The notes under the pieces: generated by a model
Database searches by the model: none
Seen by the model: the letters and a program-made list of their open reading frames with translations, nothing else
Told to the model about the DNA's origin: nothing
Position numbers and translations under genes: made by a program
Origin: Graphiopsis chlorocephala
Taxonomy: Eukaryota > Ascomycota > Dothideomycetes > Cladosporiales > Cladosporiaceae
Assembly (NCBI GenBank): GCA_022828445.1
Contig: JAIZZJ010000009.1
Location: 62,001-126,000 of the forward strand
DNA length: 64,000 nucleotides
Direction: 5' to 3'
Shown: piece after piece, positions 48,501 to 62,600 of the stretch
Numbering within the stretch: the stretch's first letter is position 1
How the letters are laid out: every line of letters begins with the position of its first letter

Positions 48501-50576
48501 CTCCCTGGTCTGAGGAGTTCGGACGCTGGCCTATCCTCCAGGCATCAATGTTCCTGGTCAACGTCTGGCAACTGCCTGTGGCCCTCGCGCCCAACTTCGC
48601 TTCCATCATGGTCGGCCGTGCTTTGGGTGGTCTCTCCACCGCTGGTGGCTCTGTCACTCTTGGCATGATTGCAGACATGTGGGAGGCAGACACTCAACAA
48701 TATGCCGTTGCATATGTTGTGTTCAGTTCCGTTTTCGGATCCGTTCTTGGCCCCATTGTTGGTGGCTTCTGCGAGCAATATCTTGAATGGAGGTGAGTTG
48801 CTTCCATTCATCCTTCTACTGAGGTTCACACTGACTGACTTTCAATAGATGGTGCATCTGGATCCAGCTGATCTTTGGTGGCTTCATTCAAATCGTCCAC
48901 TTCTTCACCGTCCCCGAGACTCGCTCAACAATCATGATGAACCGCATCGCCAAATCCCGCCGCAAGGCCGACCCCAACGCCAACGTCTGGGGACCCGACG
49001 AGCTCGTTCCCTTCAAGGACCGCTTCTCCGTCAAAGAGGTCCTCGTTACCTGGATCCGTCCCTTCAAAATGTTCCTCACCGAACCCATCGTTCTGGTGTT
49101 GTCTCTTCTTTCCGGTTTCTCCGACGCTCTGATCTTCATGTTCATCCAGTCGTTCGCCCTCGTGTACGACCAGTGGCACTTCCAAGCATTTGAAATTGGT
49201 CTTGCTTTCCTCTCCATCGGTATCGGATATGTCATTGCATGGGCATTGTTCATCCCTGCTATCTGGCGCAACAAGAAAGAGCGCTTAAACAAGCCGGAGG
49301 ACGAGCGTGCACAGTACGAATCCCGTCTGTGGTTCCTGCTTTATACCGCTCCCTGCCTTCCTATTGGTCTCTTCGGCTTTGCATGGACAATCCAGGGCCC
49401 ACCAATCCACTGGATCGGCAGCATGGTCTTCGCCGCCATCATTGGTATCGCCAACTACGCTATTTATATGGCCACAATCGACTACATGATCTGCGCCTAC
49501 GGTCCCTACTCAGCTTCCGCAACAGGTGGCAACGGCTGGGCAAGAGATTTCCTGGCTGGTGTGCTCACCATTCCCGCCACACCTTTCTTTACAAACATCG
49601 GCAGAGACTCTGGCTACAATTTGGAATATGCTTGCACGATCCTGGCCTGCATCAGTTTCGTGCTCGTCATCGCCGTCTACGTCGTATACTGGAAGGGTCC
49701 CACGCTCCGCAAGCGCTCAGCCTTTGCCCAGCAACTCGCTGGCGCAAGAGAGGAGCAGAATACCGGCGGCCGCAGACTATCTTACATTTCCTACGGCGGT
49801 GGCGATAGGAGAAGGAGTAAGTCACCAGCAATCTCGCAATTACTGCTACTCAAACCTGGAATCCCCTCTAACAAATCTTCTCGCAGGTCTCGAAGAACAA
49901 GCCAGCCGTCGCCCCTCCGCCGCTCCACGTACCTACTCCCAATCTCAACGCTTCTTTGGCGAGCGCAGGACCACTCCCGGTGGCACTCCCAGTGCTTCTC
50001 GCGGTGCCAGTCGCGCAAACTCGGTGGCGAGGCCGCCGGTTGCTGCTAAGGCTCAGTAGGTGCTTTGGCCGGCATCCAAATGATTTGGACGGAGATGGGA
50101 TGAAGATATGTCATATTTCGTATATGCTATAATGTAATAAGAAACTACTTTCACCTTCATACTACCTAGTACTTCAGCGTGAAATATTAAAGCCTTGCTC
50201 CCCGCACCAGCTCAATTTCAACTCCACCGTCGAGAAATCATCTTCTCGCATCAGCATCTACCTTGCATACTCGTGCCTGATACATCTCGACACAGGCACA
50301 CCCAGACTCCCCCCAACGAGACCAAACCGTATCAGACAACCAGCATCTTTGTAGAGCAACCAGGCCTCAGGCCACACTTCATGTGATGGCGGCGAAGCCT
50401 CAGTAACGCGGCGGCGGCGCTGCTTGCTTGCAGTCAGTCACATCCCCCCCCCCCCAAGGCCCAAATCCTTGCGCAAAGCACATCAGAACTGGGAACCCCG
50501 GGGGTTGACGAGACATTCATTCATTCATATGTACGCCACCTCAAGAAAATCAGTCATCCGTATCTCAACACACACA

Positions 50577-50645
<69 letters not shown>

Positions 50646-53600
50646 CTGCCGACAATCAAGAAGCGAAAAAGAACATCATGACGTTCCTCTCCAACGCCCG
50701 ACGCTAAAAATCAATCTGACCACGAACGATTGCTTTAACTTTCAGAGACAGCCTGCTGCATTTGATGATAGACATTCTCCGCCTGCGCCAGCAGATATGT
50801 CTCTCACAGGTCGGTCGCTCGCTCGCTCGCCCCAGAAAACAAAATCGGAGACGCTGTTGTCAGTCAGGTTTGGTGGTGTTTTCCTTTCTGTCTAACATTT
50901 TTCAGAACGAGAAGAACCAAGCGATCACCAAATCCATCGCTGCCCCCACTATCACCAATACCACCATTCCCAGCCCTCATCCCGGCACCATCACCTCCTC
51001 TGCATACTCCCCATCACTCACTCTTACCATGCCTTCTTCCCTGTAAGTCGCGCTTTACAACGATTCGACCACCGACCAGCTCTGGGCGTACATCACCGGC
51101 ATCGCCCTCCACTACAATGGCCAGCGCTGCATCCTGAAACCCGACGGCCAATCGCTCTACTTCCCACAAGATCCGCCAGCAATCGGCACTCCCCTCGCTG
51201 AAGACTACGCAATCCCTCTCAGCTCGAGCACTAAGTGATACCCTATGATTGAACTCATAGGCTGTTACCTGCGCAGCTCTTCACTAGTATCGTGCTCTAG
51301 CACAACAGCCAGATGTGAATCTCAAAATTGATCCGCCATGCACATTCTATCTTACCGAAACGTTTGCAATCATTAACCCCTTGAGAAGACCCGCTCTTTT
51401 GCCACTTGTCGTTCCGGCTATAGCAAAACTACCGATATCCGAGTAGAGATCACAAGAGAACATGGACGGATCGATAGCTGCGCCAAAACGACAGCGAGGG
51501 GAAACACAAAGTGTTGAAGGACGCGGGGCTGTCCATCGCTGTCCGGAAGTCTGAGGACAGCAGTCGCGATGTATAAAAGCGACCTGTACTTTGTTATAAA
51601 AAAAATGGATGGAGGAGTTTGGTCGAGTAGCCAAGTGTACGCATTACGTTAGACCTGGTTGACAAGGCCAGTCACTGAAATTCGTGTTTTTCTCTTCATG
51701 CCCGCTTGCCGACACGCAGACCCAGCTTACGAGTCTACTGACCAGATGCAGGGAAACAAGCCTTTTCGAAGCAGAGTTCCGTATCCTGATTTTCGAGCAA
51801 CTGTCTGTGGACGGGACTCATTTGGATGTGACCTCACAGCGGTCGTAGCGTTCGGCATATAATCTGGAGGGATGCCATGTCGGACCTGGTCTCTAGTAAT
51901 TTCAATGGCCTCAGTCGCTGCTTGAAGGAGTTGACAAACTCGGACGTGGCCGTAGAACTCAGCCCAAACCCTGACAGATTCGTAATGCTCCTGCTTCCAT
52001 TCGAGCTCCTGGAGGTGATCCGGATTGTAGCTTGTTTCAGAAATGACCGGACTATCTAGCATGTAAACGGAATCACGACCTACACGGAAGATGTCCGTGA
52101 GCAAACTGCATTGGCGACGCACTTCGTCCAGACTCGATGGGCGTAGATAAGAATGCCAGTTGCGCAATATCACGTTCAACAAGCATGATAGTGAGACTTT
52201 GTAGTCGGCACGGATCTCCTGGTGTCCCGAAGTAGTTGTGCTGAGTAGAGAATACACGCGGTCACGTGGGTCGGCACAGTGCAGATCTCGCGTCGAAATG
52301 AGTAGAGTCCACAAGGAAGTCTGGGTCCGATCGACGTTGATCAGAAAAACGCTCATGATCATATTCCATGCCGGGCTGCATCGGACTGCTTCAGCTGCGC
52401 TGCCACGACGAGGGAGTCTTTCTCCTGTGGTGTCGTCAGACACAAAATTGCTGATTAACCGCCACAGGTCGGAGCGGACGGCACCGCATGGAACGATATC
52501 ACTACCACACATCAGATGGACATTGCGAGCCACCTTTAGCTCCTGGAACACCCAGGTACGTCGCCAATAAGGTCGCTCACACAAGCCCACAAAAGCTGAC
52601 TCAGCCAGGGTTGTCCAAGGCAGTCGAGGAGCGCCCACCTGCTGCAATCGTACCATCGCAGCGGACAATGCTTTCATAGCCTCGCCACTCTGATTGTAGG
52701 CTGGTCCCAGCCATACAAAGACTCGCTTTGCCCTTCCAAAGATGCTTGCCATAATGCCTACCTGGTAGGCGCGCTCGCGAAGATTTCCCTGATCAATCGA
52801 CAAAGCATCGATCCAGAGCCAGCCAGATGTGGGGGAGTGTCTGCCGAGTGCTAAAGCGTGGTTTAGGAAGCGCCACAGGTTTTTGGCCACGAGATGCTGG
52901 TGACCGTCCAAGATCACGGGGCGGTGCTTCAGTTGGGAGCCCCAAGTGTACGAGACAGCAGTGTATTGCTCGGGTGCGTCGAGGGGAGAAATGCAAGTCT
53001 CGCAGCAAATGGCACCATCGGGCCGGGCAGACAAGATACGCACTAAGCGTACATGATCTCCTCCCGGTTCCCGGTGGCAGAGGCGCGTGTCGGCGTGGTG
53101 CTGCCCTTGGAAGGTGTCGTCAGCGAACACATCCGACGCAGGCCACAGGGCGCCTACAGGGTCGTGGAGCAGGTGTGGTGCGTCGGTCGCGGTAGGCGGC
53201 ATGTTCTTTCATTCTCCCGACACGCAATGTCGGGCTGCACAGTAAGATAGAAGCATCGGCGCCAGTGCCTTCGACGGACACGACACGAACGATAGACGCC
53301 CGGGCTCATCTTTCGACCGTCCTTGGTCCTGCAGGCCCAAACGACGCTGGGCTCCCATGCTCGCTGACGTCAAGGCCCGTCCACAGCCCCAGGCGAGGCC
53401 AAAGATGTAGATGCAGCGAGGCCGAGGACGCACCATGGCCTTGAGGCTGCCCGTGCGCCATTGACAGTGTTGATCCAGGCCGCCCAAGAAGAGTGGTGTC
53501 GTTGTTCTCTGCCAAAGGGAGTCGACAGTCGACAGTCGACAGCAAATTGGATGGCTGCACACACCTACGTGTTCGAGGGTAGGAAATCGAAGATGCACGT

Positions 53601-56600
53601 GGAGGCCGTGCTAGTGTGGTGCGATGCAATGCCAACAATGAATGCTCAACGACGTCAGCGGAGAGAGTGAGGAGATCGAGGGCCAGTGGTGCAACGACGG
53701 CACCAAGAACAATCCACCACTACCTGCCGACTCCATTTGACGTCTGCTCTGCGCCACTATGCCATGCCGCCGATGCTCCCTGACAGGCCTGGCAGGCAGG
53801 GCAAACACTCTTCTTGTCATCTGTTGTCCTTCTACACACGACTCCCCGTCCTCCACTAGCACTCCCTCCCACCACCATGCCGGCCTCCCTCCAGGTCGCG
53901 CTGCACAACGACTCCACCACCGACCAGCTCTGGGCGTACATCACCGGTAGCGCTATCCAGCACAACGACAGGCGCGTACTACTCAAGCCTGACGGGCACT
54001 CCCTGTACTTCCCAGAAGAACCGCCAGCAATCGGCACCCCCCTCGCCGAAGACTGCGCAATCCCTCTCGGCGCCCCGGGCAACACCACCACCGTCACCAT
54101 CCCACAGATCGCAGGCGGCCGCATCTGGATCGCGCGCGGCAAGAAACTCACCTTCCTGCTCAACCCCGGCCCTGCCCTCGTCGAGCCCAGCGTGCTCAAT
54201 CCCTCCGATCCGAACGCAGACGTCGACTTCGCTTTCGCCGAGTTCACCCTCAACGATGCACAGCTGTACGCCAACATCAGCTACGTCGACATGGCGCCTG
54301 CCCTGCCCATCGCCATCAGCCTGAAAGAGCCGAACGGCACTCAGCAAGACGTCGCCGGCATGGCGCCCGACGGTGTTGAGAAGCTCGCCGCCGACCTCCG
54401 CAAGCAAGAAGAGCAGGATGGGAAACCGTGGAGCAAGCTCATCGTGGAACGAGAAGGGAAAGTCCTGCGCATCCTCAACGCGACCCACGGTAATGCAGTC
54501 GGCGCAGACTTCTCCGGCTACTTCGAGCCTTACGTCGACCAAGTCTGGGACAAATACTCCTCCGGCGCGTGCTGCAAGATCGACACACAGGCTGATCCTG
54601 GTGTGCTAGAGGGCAAGATCACGTCTTCTGGCAAGCTTCGCATTGGAGACGAGGAGTTTGACAAGCCGAACACAAACGATATTCTGGGTTGCAATTCTGG
54701 TCCGTTCACGACGGGTGGAAATCAGGCTCGCAACGCCATCATTCCTCGTTTGGCCGCTGCTTTCCACCGCACCGCACTGCTGAACTGCGAGGAGCACCCT
54801 TCCGAGCCACACACCTTCTTCACGCAGGACCCGACGAATCACTACGCCAGACTGGTCCACGTCCACAACGTCGACAGAAAAGGCTACGCTTTCGCTTACG
54901 ACGATGTACAGCCCGCAGGCGGCGAGGACCAGAGCGGAAAAGTGAACGCCGGCGATCCCATCCTCTTCACCGTCAGTGCCGGTGGACAAAGTGCCGGCAA
55001 AGCAGGCGGAAACGAAGCCCTACAGCAAGCTGGTGCTGGCAATTATGAGCGTGAAGCTCCGCCTCCTCCGCCTGAGCAGCAGCAAGGTGGCGATGGAGGC
55101 TATGACCGCCCGCCGCCTCCGCCGCCGCCTGGGAAGGAAGGTGGTGGGCTGAGGGATAAGGTCAAGGGGTTTGCTGGGAGATTTATGAAGTAATGTTGTT
55201 GATGAGGGAAGGGAGCATTGCACAAAGGAACAGGATACATGGCTGATGCGCTACGACTAGATGAAATGCAAATTTGCGATAATGTACAGTCAGCACTCAA
55301 CAATCATTTCCTGTGCTCTCACTGAGGTCCATCCATCGACAAAGCGTGGCTCGCAATCTATGCTCAAACTCCGTACTAATCTTCCAGTGGCAGTGAGAGC
55401 AAGTACGAACTTTAAAGCCAGAAACCGCGAGCGTGGAAAGCATCAACCATGTCCGCTAAGTCCAGCGCATCTCGACTTCCCTCCTGACTTCCTCTTCCGC
55501 CCAAGCTGAGGTCGCTGCGCCGGCTTCAGTATCGGGATCGTCCCATGATCGTAGCGTGGGAAGCTCGAAAGCACTCTTGGCTTGATTTCTGGGTCTCCGT
55601 GAGCGTAGGCCACGAGCTCTCACTAACTTTGAATCAGTCGTTCTGTTTTTTTCAGAAGAGTGTTCAAGACAGGAAAAGCCTACCGAAAACCCAGCGAGTT
55701 GCAGCAATGATAGATTGGTGATTGTAGCATGCGACGACAACCCCGAGGATTGCAATGAGGACGCCGATGAGTTGAATGCTGGATTCTGTGGTCCAAGTCA
55801 TAGCAATTGCAAATGTTTGGCGGTTGGAATTCCAATGACGTTATGTATTACGGCTTGAGTGGGAGAGACCGGTATTGGTATTGGCATTGGCGATTAATGC
55901 TGGATTCTTTGGCTATATCATGGTTTTGCAAGTTGATACATGTCTGTGGAGGAAACCGTGTACACATCGAACAATTCATCTCGCAGAAGAGAATTACATG
56001 TTTCCGGAATCAGAACTGCTCATCTTGACGCTGGGACGAATCCTTGAGGGAAGTGGACGGAGCGTTAACGATTCGTTCGATGCTAATGCAGAACAACTCA
56101 TGGTTCATCAGACGATGGTACTAGAATATATCGCAGGTTTGGTGGAACGAATCGTTGATTTCACAGTGAGGTTTGAGGCTGAGCCTAACGAGTCCCTAAC
56201 GATTCGTTGGACGTTCAAGCCACAGCCGCTTGGCTTGCATAGAGTAGTAGCCACAGACGTCCTGCGCTGCTGCGCCTCAGGCTTGTCGACATGCAATACC
56301 GTAGCAAGTGTAGTTCTACTGGTGTTGCACTCCTGGCCCTAAATACTTCCAGCAAGAACAAGCTCGTCTCCACTTGATCTCCACTTAGAGCCACTGCCGA
56401 GCAACAACTCTCGCACCTCAAAGCTCGCCGTCGGCACTTCACCTACGAACAGTCGCCTGCCGAGATATAGAAGAATCCGGGATGTCTTCAAGCCCTCCGG
56501 CTATCGATTCTGTACCTTCCCAACCTTCTTTCAAGCAACCCAGGAAACCGTTCATCGCGATTCCCGCACTTCCTCCCGACGATGACGACGACGACGACTC

Positions 56601-59600
56601 GACCAGCGACGATCCACCTGGCAAGCTCGCTCCTCGTCCTTTTATATCTCCTGTCCAACAGCCCGCGAAACTGTCCGGCTCGCTTGCTGGGCTTTTACCA
56701 TCCAAGACCCACTCGACTAGAATCGACGACCCGCCTAACGACCGCACTATTTCTCCCCCTGCTTCCCATTATGTTCTCCGCGAGCAGATCCGAGCAGTCC
56801 GAGCACGCGTACGCGTCCAGCCAAAGAGCACTTCAGCCATAGCCTCACTCCCTCACGAGCAGGCAAAGCGCAGAGCATTGCGATTGGCCGATGGCGGGAA
56901 CGATAAGCCTAAGCAAGACGTTCGCCAGCTCCCTACTAGCCTCGATTTGTCACAATATCCCAGCGAGTACATTCCACGTGCGGTTTCTCCTGCCTCATGG
57001 TTTGAGCGGCGTTTGTCAACGGCTGTTGATGAATCGGCTCCGCTTGGGTTTCCTCCACGTGCGGCCTCTCCTCTCCATTCTGAGTTCGGCACGTTCACGT
57101 TTGATGATGAACCGGCTCTGTCTCTTTCCGACGACGAGAGTGGTGCGTTACTGGAACGGAGCCAACAGCAAGATGTGCCGTGGGATTGGCCATCGGAGGG
57201 GGCGTTTGAGCAGCAGTTCGCTGCTTTGTCTGTCTATTCTCATGATGCTGAGCAGCAGGGGGGTCATGGGGGCGGACAGTATTCTAATTTTTGGGGTCGA
57301 GCTTCCGCGGGTTCACTGCCGAGTGTGCTTCACTATCAGCAATTTCAGCCGCAACCACAACATTCATCTCAGGTCCAGCAGACCGTCGTTACTCCACCTC
57401 AGAGTGGCTTATCTCAAGGGCAGCAACATCCGATCGCTCGCGTCCATCAGAAGCCCATCGCTCAACCTCAGAGTGTCTTCACTCAACAGCGGTATCATCA
57501 GCCCACTCCGCCACACCAGGCTGTGGTGCATCAACAGCCGCAACAACCACAACGGCAGCCATACCAGCTTCCGGCTGAGTTCCAGCGCGGTTTCTGGCTT
57601 GCTCCGGCTACTCAAGGTTACTCGTACGGCCGCGAACCTTTGCAAAACCAGGAAGTCGGAACCATTGAGCGGCCAGAAGTGAACAAGTCACCTGCAATAA
57701 CACCATGGCGCTCAGGGCCTTTCAACCCGCTGGGGGACGAGAAGGCGACGAGGAACCTTCATCCCGAAGCGGAAGAACCGCAAAATAAATCCAGCACTTT
57801 GAAAGGCGAGAAGAAACGATCTAAAGTAGCGAGGGAAGCTATAACGAGAATTGCAGACTCCCGATACGGCGGATTGGGTGGGTATGATCGAGAGCGAAAA
57901 GATCCCTCTCCTTCGCAGGATAGAGCCAATCGGTCTGGAATTACACCGCGTGGAACTTCTGACCCAGACAAAACGGGTCCGACCGAATTAGGTGGAGTCG
58001 ATGCTTTGTCGAAACCGGTAAACTACACAGAGACTTGCCTGAAGTTCTTCATGCCCTACGACTAACTATCGACAGGACAAGACAAGAGAGCGAAGCATCC
58101 TACCAAAGTCGGATACTATAGCAGTACAATCAGCCTCTGGCATAGTTGCACCCATCTTCACAAAAGCTCGAGAGGATCTGGAGCGTTTGCAAGCAGATAT
58201 CGGAGACCTCAGCGATCGGTCAGACAGCTCTCCAGAGACAACCGCAAGCGAATCAAGCACACTATTTTCTCCACAACAATACAACGATCATACGACAAAC
58301 AATGTCAACGAAGAGACAGTTGCGGACACTGGGAAGGAGACTGGCCTGCCCACAAACACTGGAGAGAGGACAAACTCGGCCGGTGGCCCCTCCACTCACA
58401 AGCGATCACAGCTCGACGACACGAACGAAGACCATGCGCGTGCAGAAATTGGAGTGAATCGAAAACGCACGAAGCTCTCGAAATTGAGATTCATCTGCTG
58501 CTTTCACAACGGGCCCGGAAGAAAATGCTCGGGTACAGATCAGAGTATATCAGAGGTCCTCATGAATCTCGCAGAGCAGCACGACACTCACGTGTGTGAT
58601 CGATGCTGGGTGCTAAAGGTCAAAGACGGGGTTTCGGGCCTTCCTGTGCATCCCTATGGCAGTGAAACTTGCCTCGACTATTGCCTCTCGCCACAATGCC
58701 ACGGGTTCACGCCTACCATCGGTTACAGACATCGCTTTGATCAAAGCACCTGCAGGACGAAGACGTCTCGAGTCAGGCCTGGGGACGGCGAGGCTGTGTA
58801 TCGTTTCATCTTTCGTTTGGTGCATCGTGAGTTCGACCTTCCATCATCAGTCTGGACTACTGAGCATTCCCTACATCTAGACGCCGTCCCTCGACAGAGC
58901 CGGCGCAAGCCCAACAAAGAAGAGCTCACAGAGCGAGCCAAAGACCTCGAGAAGGAGCTGGAAGAATGCGAGAGGCGGAATGAAGACAATGCTGGCCGGA
59001 TCTGCCAATTGGAGCAGAGACTCGCGGACGCAGATCATGCCACAAGGAAAGCAGAGAAGAAAAGTCAAGACCTCGAGAAACAGGTGAGGAGAATCGTCGC
59101 TATGCTCAGAGACGCGCTGCGGACAGGCATATTTCCGGACAAGGCCGGGCATGCCAGCCTTCTTGCGCGGGTTGAGGAGGATGCACCGAGCGCACTCAGC
59201 TATAGGACGCAGGCTTTGCTAACGCCGTCTGCCTCTGGTGATAGTCAAACTTCTAGCACAACGCCGGCGATGAATGAACTACCAAACACGGCGGCCCAAA
59301 GTCAGATGCCACAAGCTGCTGCCAGCCAAGACCTCGCTCATGGATCATTGCTGCCTATCCCAGATGATGAGGTCTTTGACAACTTGCCATCGCAAAGACC
59401 CACCGACCAGGAAATGGTTTCCGACTGGCTTGAATTTTTCGACGAGGCAGGAGGGAACGGCATCATGCCCGGTGCTTGAGACATCTGTGATTGACTATCT
59501 TTATGGCGGCGTTGTGATGTCTCGTCTGGCACTGTTCCTTCGTCGTCACGCTCTGATAGAATTGTCACCTCAAGACTTCGCAGGGGAGTGGACGATGGTT

Positions 59601-62600
59601 CTCGGAGATATGTTCCCGATATCACATATTGACTACAGTGGGCATATTCCTCGCATCTTCTCACTTAGTAGCCCCATGCTGCGCTCGAATGCATTGCACA
59701 GCAAGTAGTCCTTGCTCTCTTGGGAGCATAGGGACGAAAGCGGGCAGTGACAGCGGGAAATTCACTCGCTCCATCTATTGACGGAGTAGCAGTGACGTCT
59801 GGCAGCCAAGTGAACGCTCAACAAGTAAATGAGCGGACCTGCAGTAGTGAGAAGTGGCCAAGATAGCGTGACTTTCTCGCACGATCTCTTATGAGTAGCC
59901 CACTCTGCTTTACTCTCTTCAGACACGCCACGACGCGACACATTCTGCGAAACTTCCCTCGATATCCTGTTCTTTTTCACCCAGTACCCAAGCCACCCAC
60001 ACTAGGTTATCAACAACATGGCGTCCGCTGAGATGGCTGTTGACTTGACTCAGGCAGAGGTTCCCATCGACAACGCTGACCCCATCTGGGAACCGACTCC
60101 GTCTACCAGATACGGCAAGGATAAGATCATAACCCTGTTGGTCGGCCCTGAGGAAACCGAGATGCTCGCCCTTGCGAGCTGCCTTTCGTTCCACTCGGAG
60201 TTCTTCAGCATTGCGTTGGAAAAGGAGTGGACCGAGGGCCAGACACGCACTGTCAAGCTCCCTGAGGAGGAGCCAGAGATCATCGCACAATATCTCGACT
60301 TCTTGGTAGGCAGAGGACTCCCTACAGACTCGACCAGAATGGATTCTCAAAAACCAGAGGTGTACGTTGCCTTGACTGCGCTGTTTGCCTTGGGCGAGCG
60401 ACTCCTCGATTTCACTCTCCGCAACGAGATCATCACGGAGATCATCAGATTCACCACTGTCCTGTCGCCCGACGGCTCGTACATTTACCCGGGCGACAGG
60501 TATATTATCAACGACATCTACAACTGCACTACTCCCGCTTCGCCTGGTCGCCGCCTAATGGTGGACTTGTACATACATGCAGGTAACACGACGTGGGTCG
60601 TCGATGCTCTGCATCCCGCGTTTCTGAAGGATCTGGCAGAGGCGCTCATGCTGCAAGTCCAGAGTACCGACCTTCCATGCCGCATCTTTCGCAAAGCGGC
60701 TGAAGAATACTTCGTCTGAGAAAATGTAAACACCACATCGCTGTTGCTTGCAGCTCCACCAATGTTGACTTATTGCTGACGCCTGGCAGGAAAGACAGGT
60801 TTCCGCGCGCGCGCCGCGGTGCAGTTTGTACTGCCTATGAACATGCTTCTCAAGCACGCATAACATGCTGTGGACTTGCACAGCAGTGAATGGGGATCGA
60901 TGAGCAATGATTTGAGTGTGCGAGGAGTGTGGGTTTTGGACTACCAGTGTCAGTGGTGGGAGTTGCCACAGGGAGACATACATCAAAATACCTAGATGTA
61001 TCATTCAGACAAAAGTCAAAGGGTTCCAAAGTTTGATGTAGCATCTCACGCTAGTTCAGAAAATCTCGCAAGAGAAAATGTGGGTGGCTGTCGACAGATC
61101 TGGTACTTGATGGTATCTTTGCTGTCATGTTGTAGATAAGATCATGTAACCCATATCGTCATGGTGGAGTCGAGTCCACCCCGCATGTTCAATCCTCCGA
61201 ACTAATGTACGAGATAAGTTAACGATTTTCTCATTGTCTTCCAACGAACACATATCAAAGCAACAATTACATTTCCGTAAGCGAGATTCCAACATGCCTT
61301 ACGATTTTACGTCAAAAGTAGCTCTCATCACAGGTGCAGGCTCAGGCATCGGTCGCGCCACAGCCCAGAAGCTCGCATCCTTCGGGGGCAAGCTCGCCTT
61401 ATCGGACATCAACAGCGAAGGACTCGCCGGAACTATCAAATTATGCGATGGCTCTGGCCACTACACCGAAGTATCCAGCGTTGCCGACGCCACATCCTGC
61501 ACAGCTTTCGTCGAGAATACCATCGCCCACTTCGGGAAGTTGGACTTCGTCTTCAACTGCGCCGGCGTAAACCCCACCGCCATCGACCTCACAGACACAA
61601 CAGATGAGTACTTTGACAAACTCGTCTCAACGAACTTGAAAGGCACTTTCGCTATCACGCGCGCAGCGATCCCACACCTTGAAAAGCAACCTGGCTCCAG
61701 CATCGTCAATGTCAGCTCGATCATGGGCGTGTCCGTCTCTTCGCGGATCTCGGTGTACTGCATGACGAAGTTCGGCATTAATGGGTTTACGAAAGCGATG
61801 GCGTTGGAGCTTGGGCCGAAGGGTGTGAGGATTAACGCTGTTGCGCCCGGGTACATTGACACGCCGACGAATGCGGGTGTTGTAGAGGGCGGCGATGCAG
61901 TGAGGAGGCAGGAGGAGAAGAGTGGGATGGGAAGGATGGGGACGGCAGAGGAGGTGGCGGATGTTGTGGCGTTTTTGTTCAGTGATGAGGCGAAGTATGT
62001 TAATGGGAGTATCTTTGAAGTCACTGGAGGAAGGGCTTGATGAGCAGATTGAATTCTTCTGCCTGAGAAGGTGTATTTGATGCGGTTTTATGGGCAGCTA
62101 CTCGTGCGGCCTCCTCGATGCTCTGTGACCTGGTCGGTGGCGCAAGACTGCGTGCTCATAAGTCTGCGTATCACCAAAATGTCCGCATCTCGAGGTATTT
62201 GCTCCAGCACGCTGATACCTCCTACTGTGGGCTACAGTCGGAGAACGAGGTATCGGCCATCGGAACAATTCTGCTCCTGCCACGAGTTGGTGTACTAGTT
62301 TGCCATATTGGGCTCGATGGCTTTGCTTGATCTTGATATTCCGTATACAAATTTGAACGTGATGGCTGTACGCTGCCTTGTTGTGGCATCTATTGTCAGT
62401 CTTGTCAACTTGGTGTTACGATATTCTCGGTTAGATGGTGAGGGCCGGAAGGCTTTATTGGACACTAATAGGTGTGTTTTCACAAGGTGGCTTCAAGAGT
62501 TGTAGGGGGTATCACATACGTCTACAGCTACCAAATTGGCTTTGATCCGCGATAGAGTATTGTTGATACTCACAAGATTCTATGGAAGACGAGATTCACG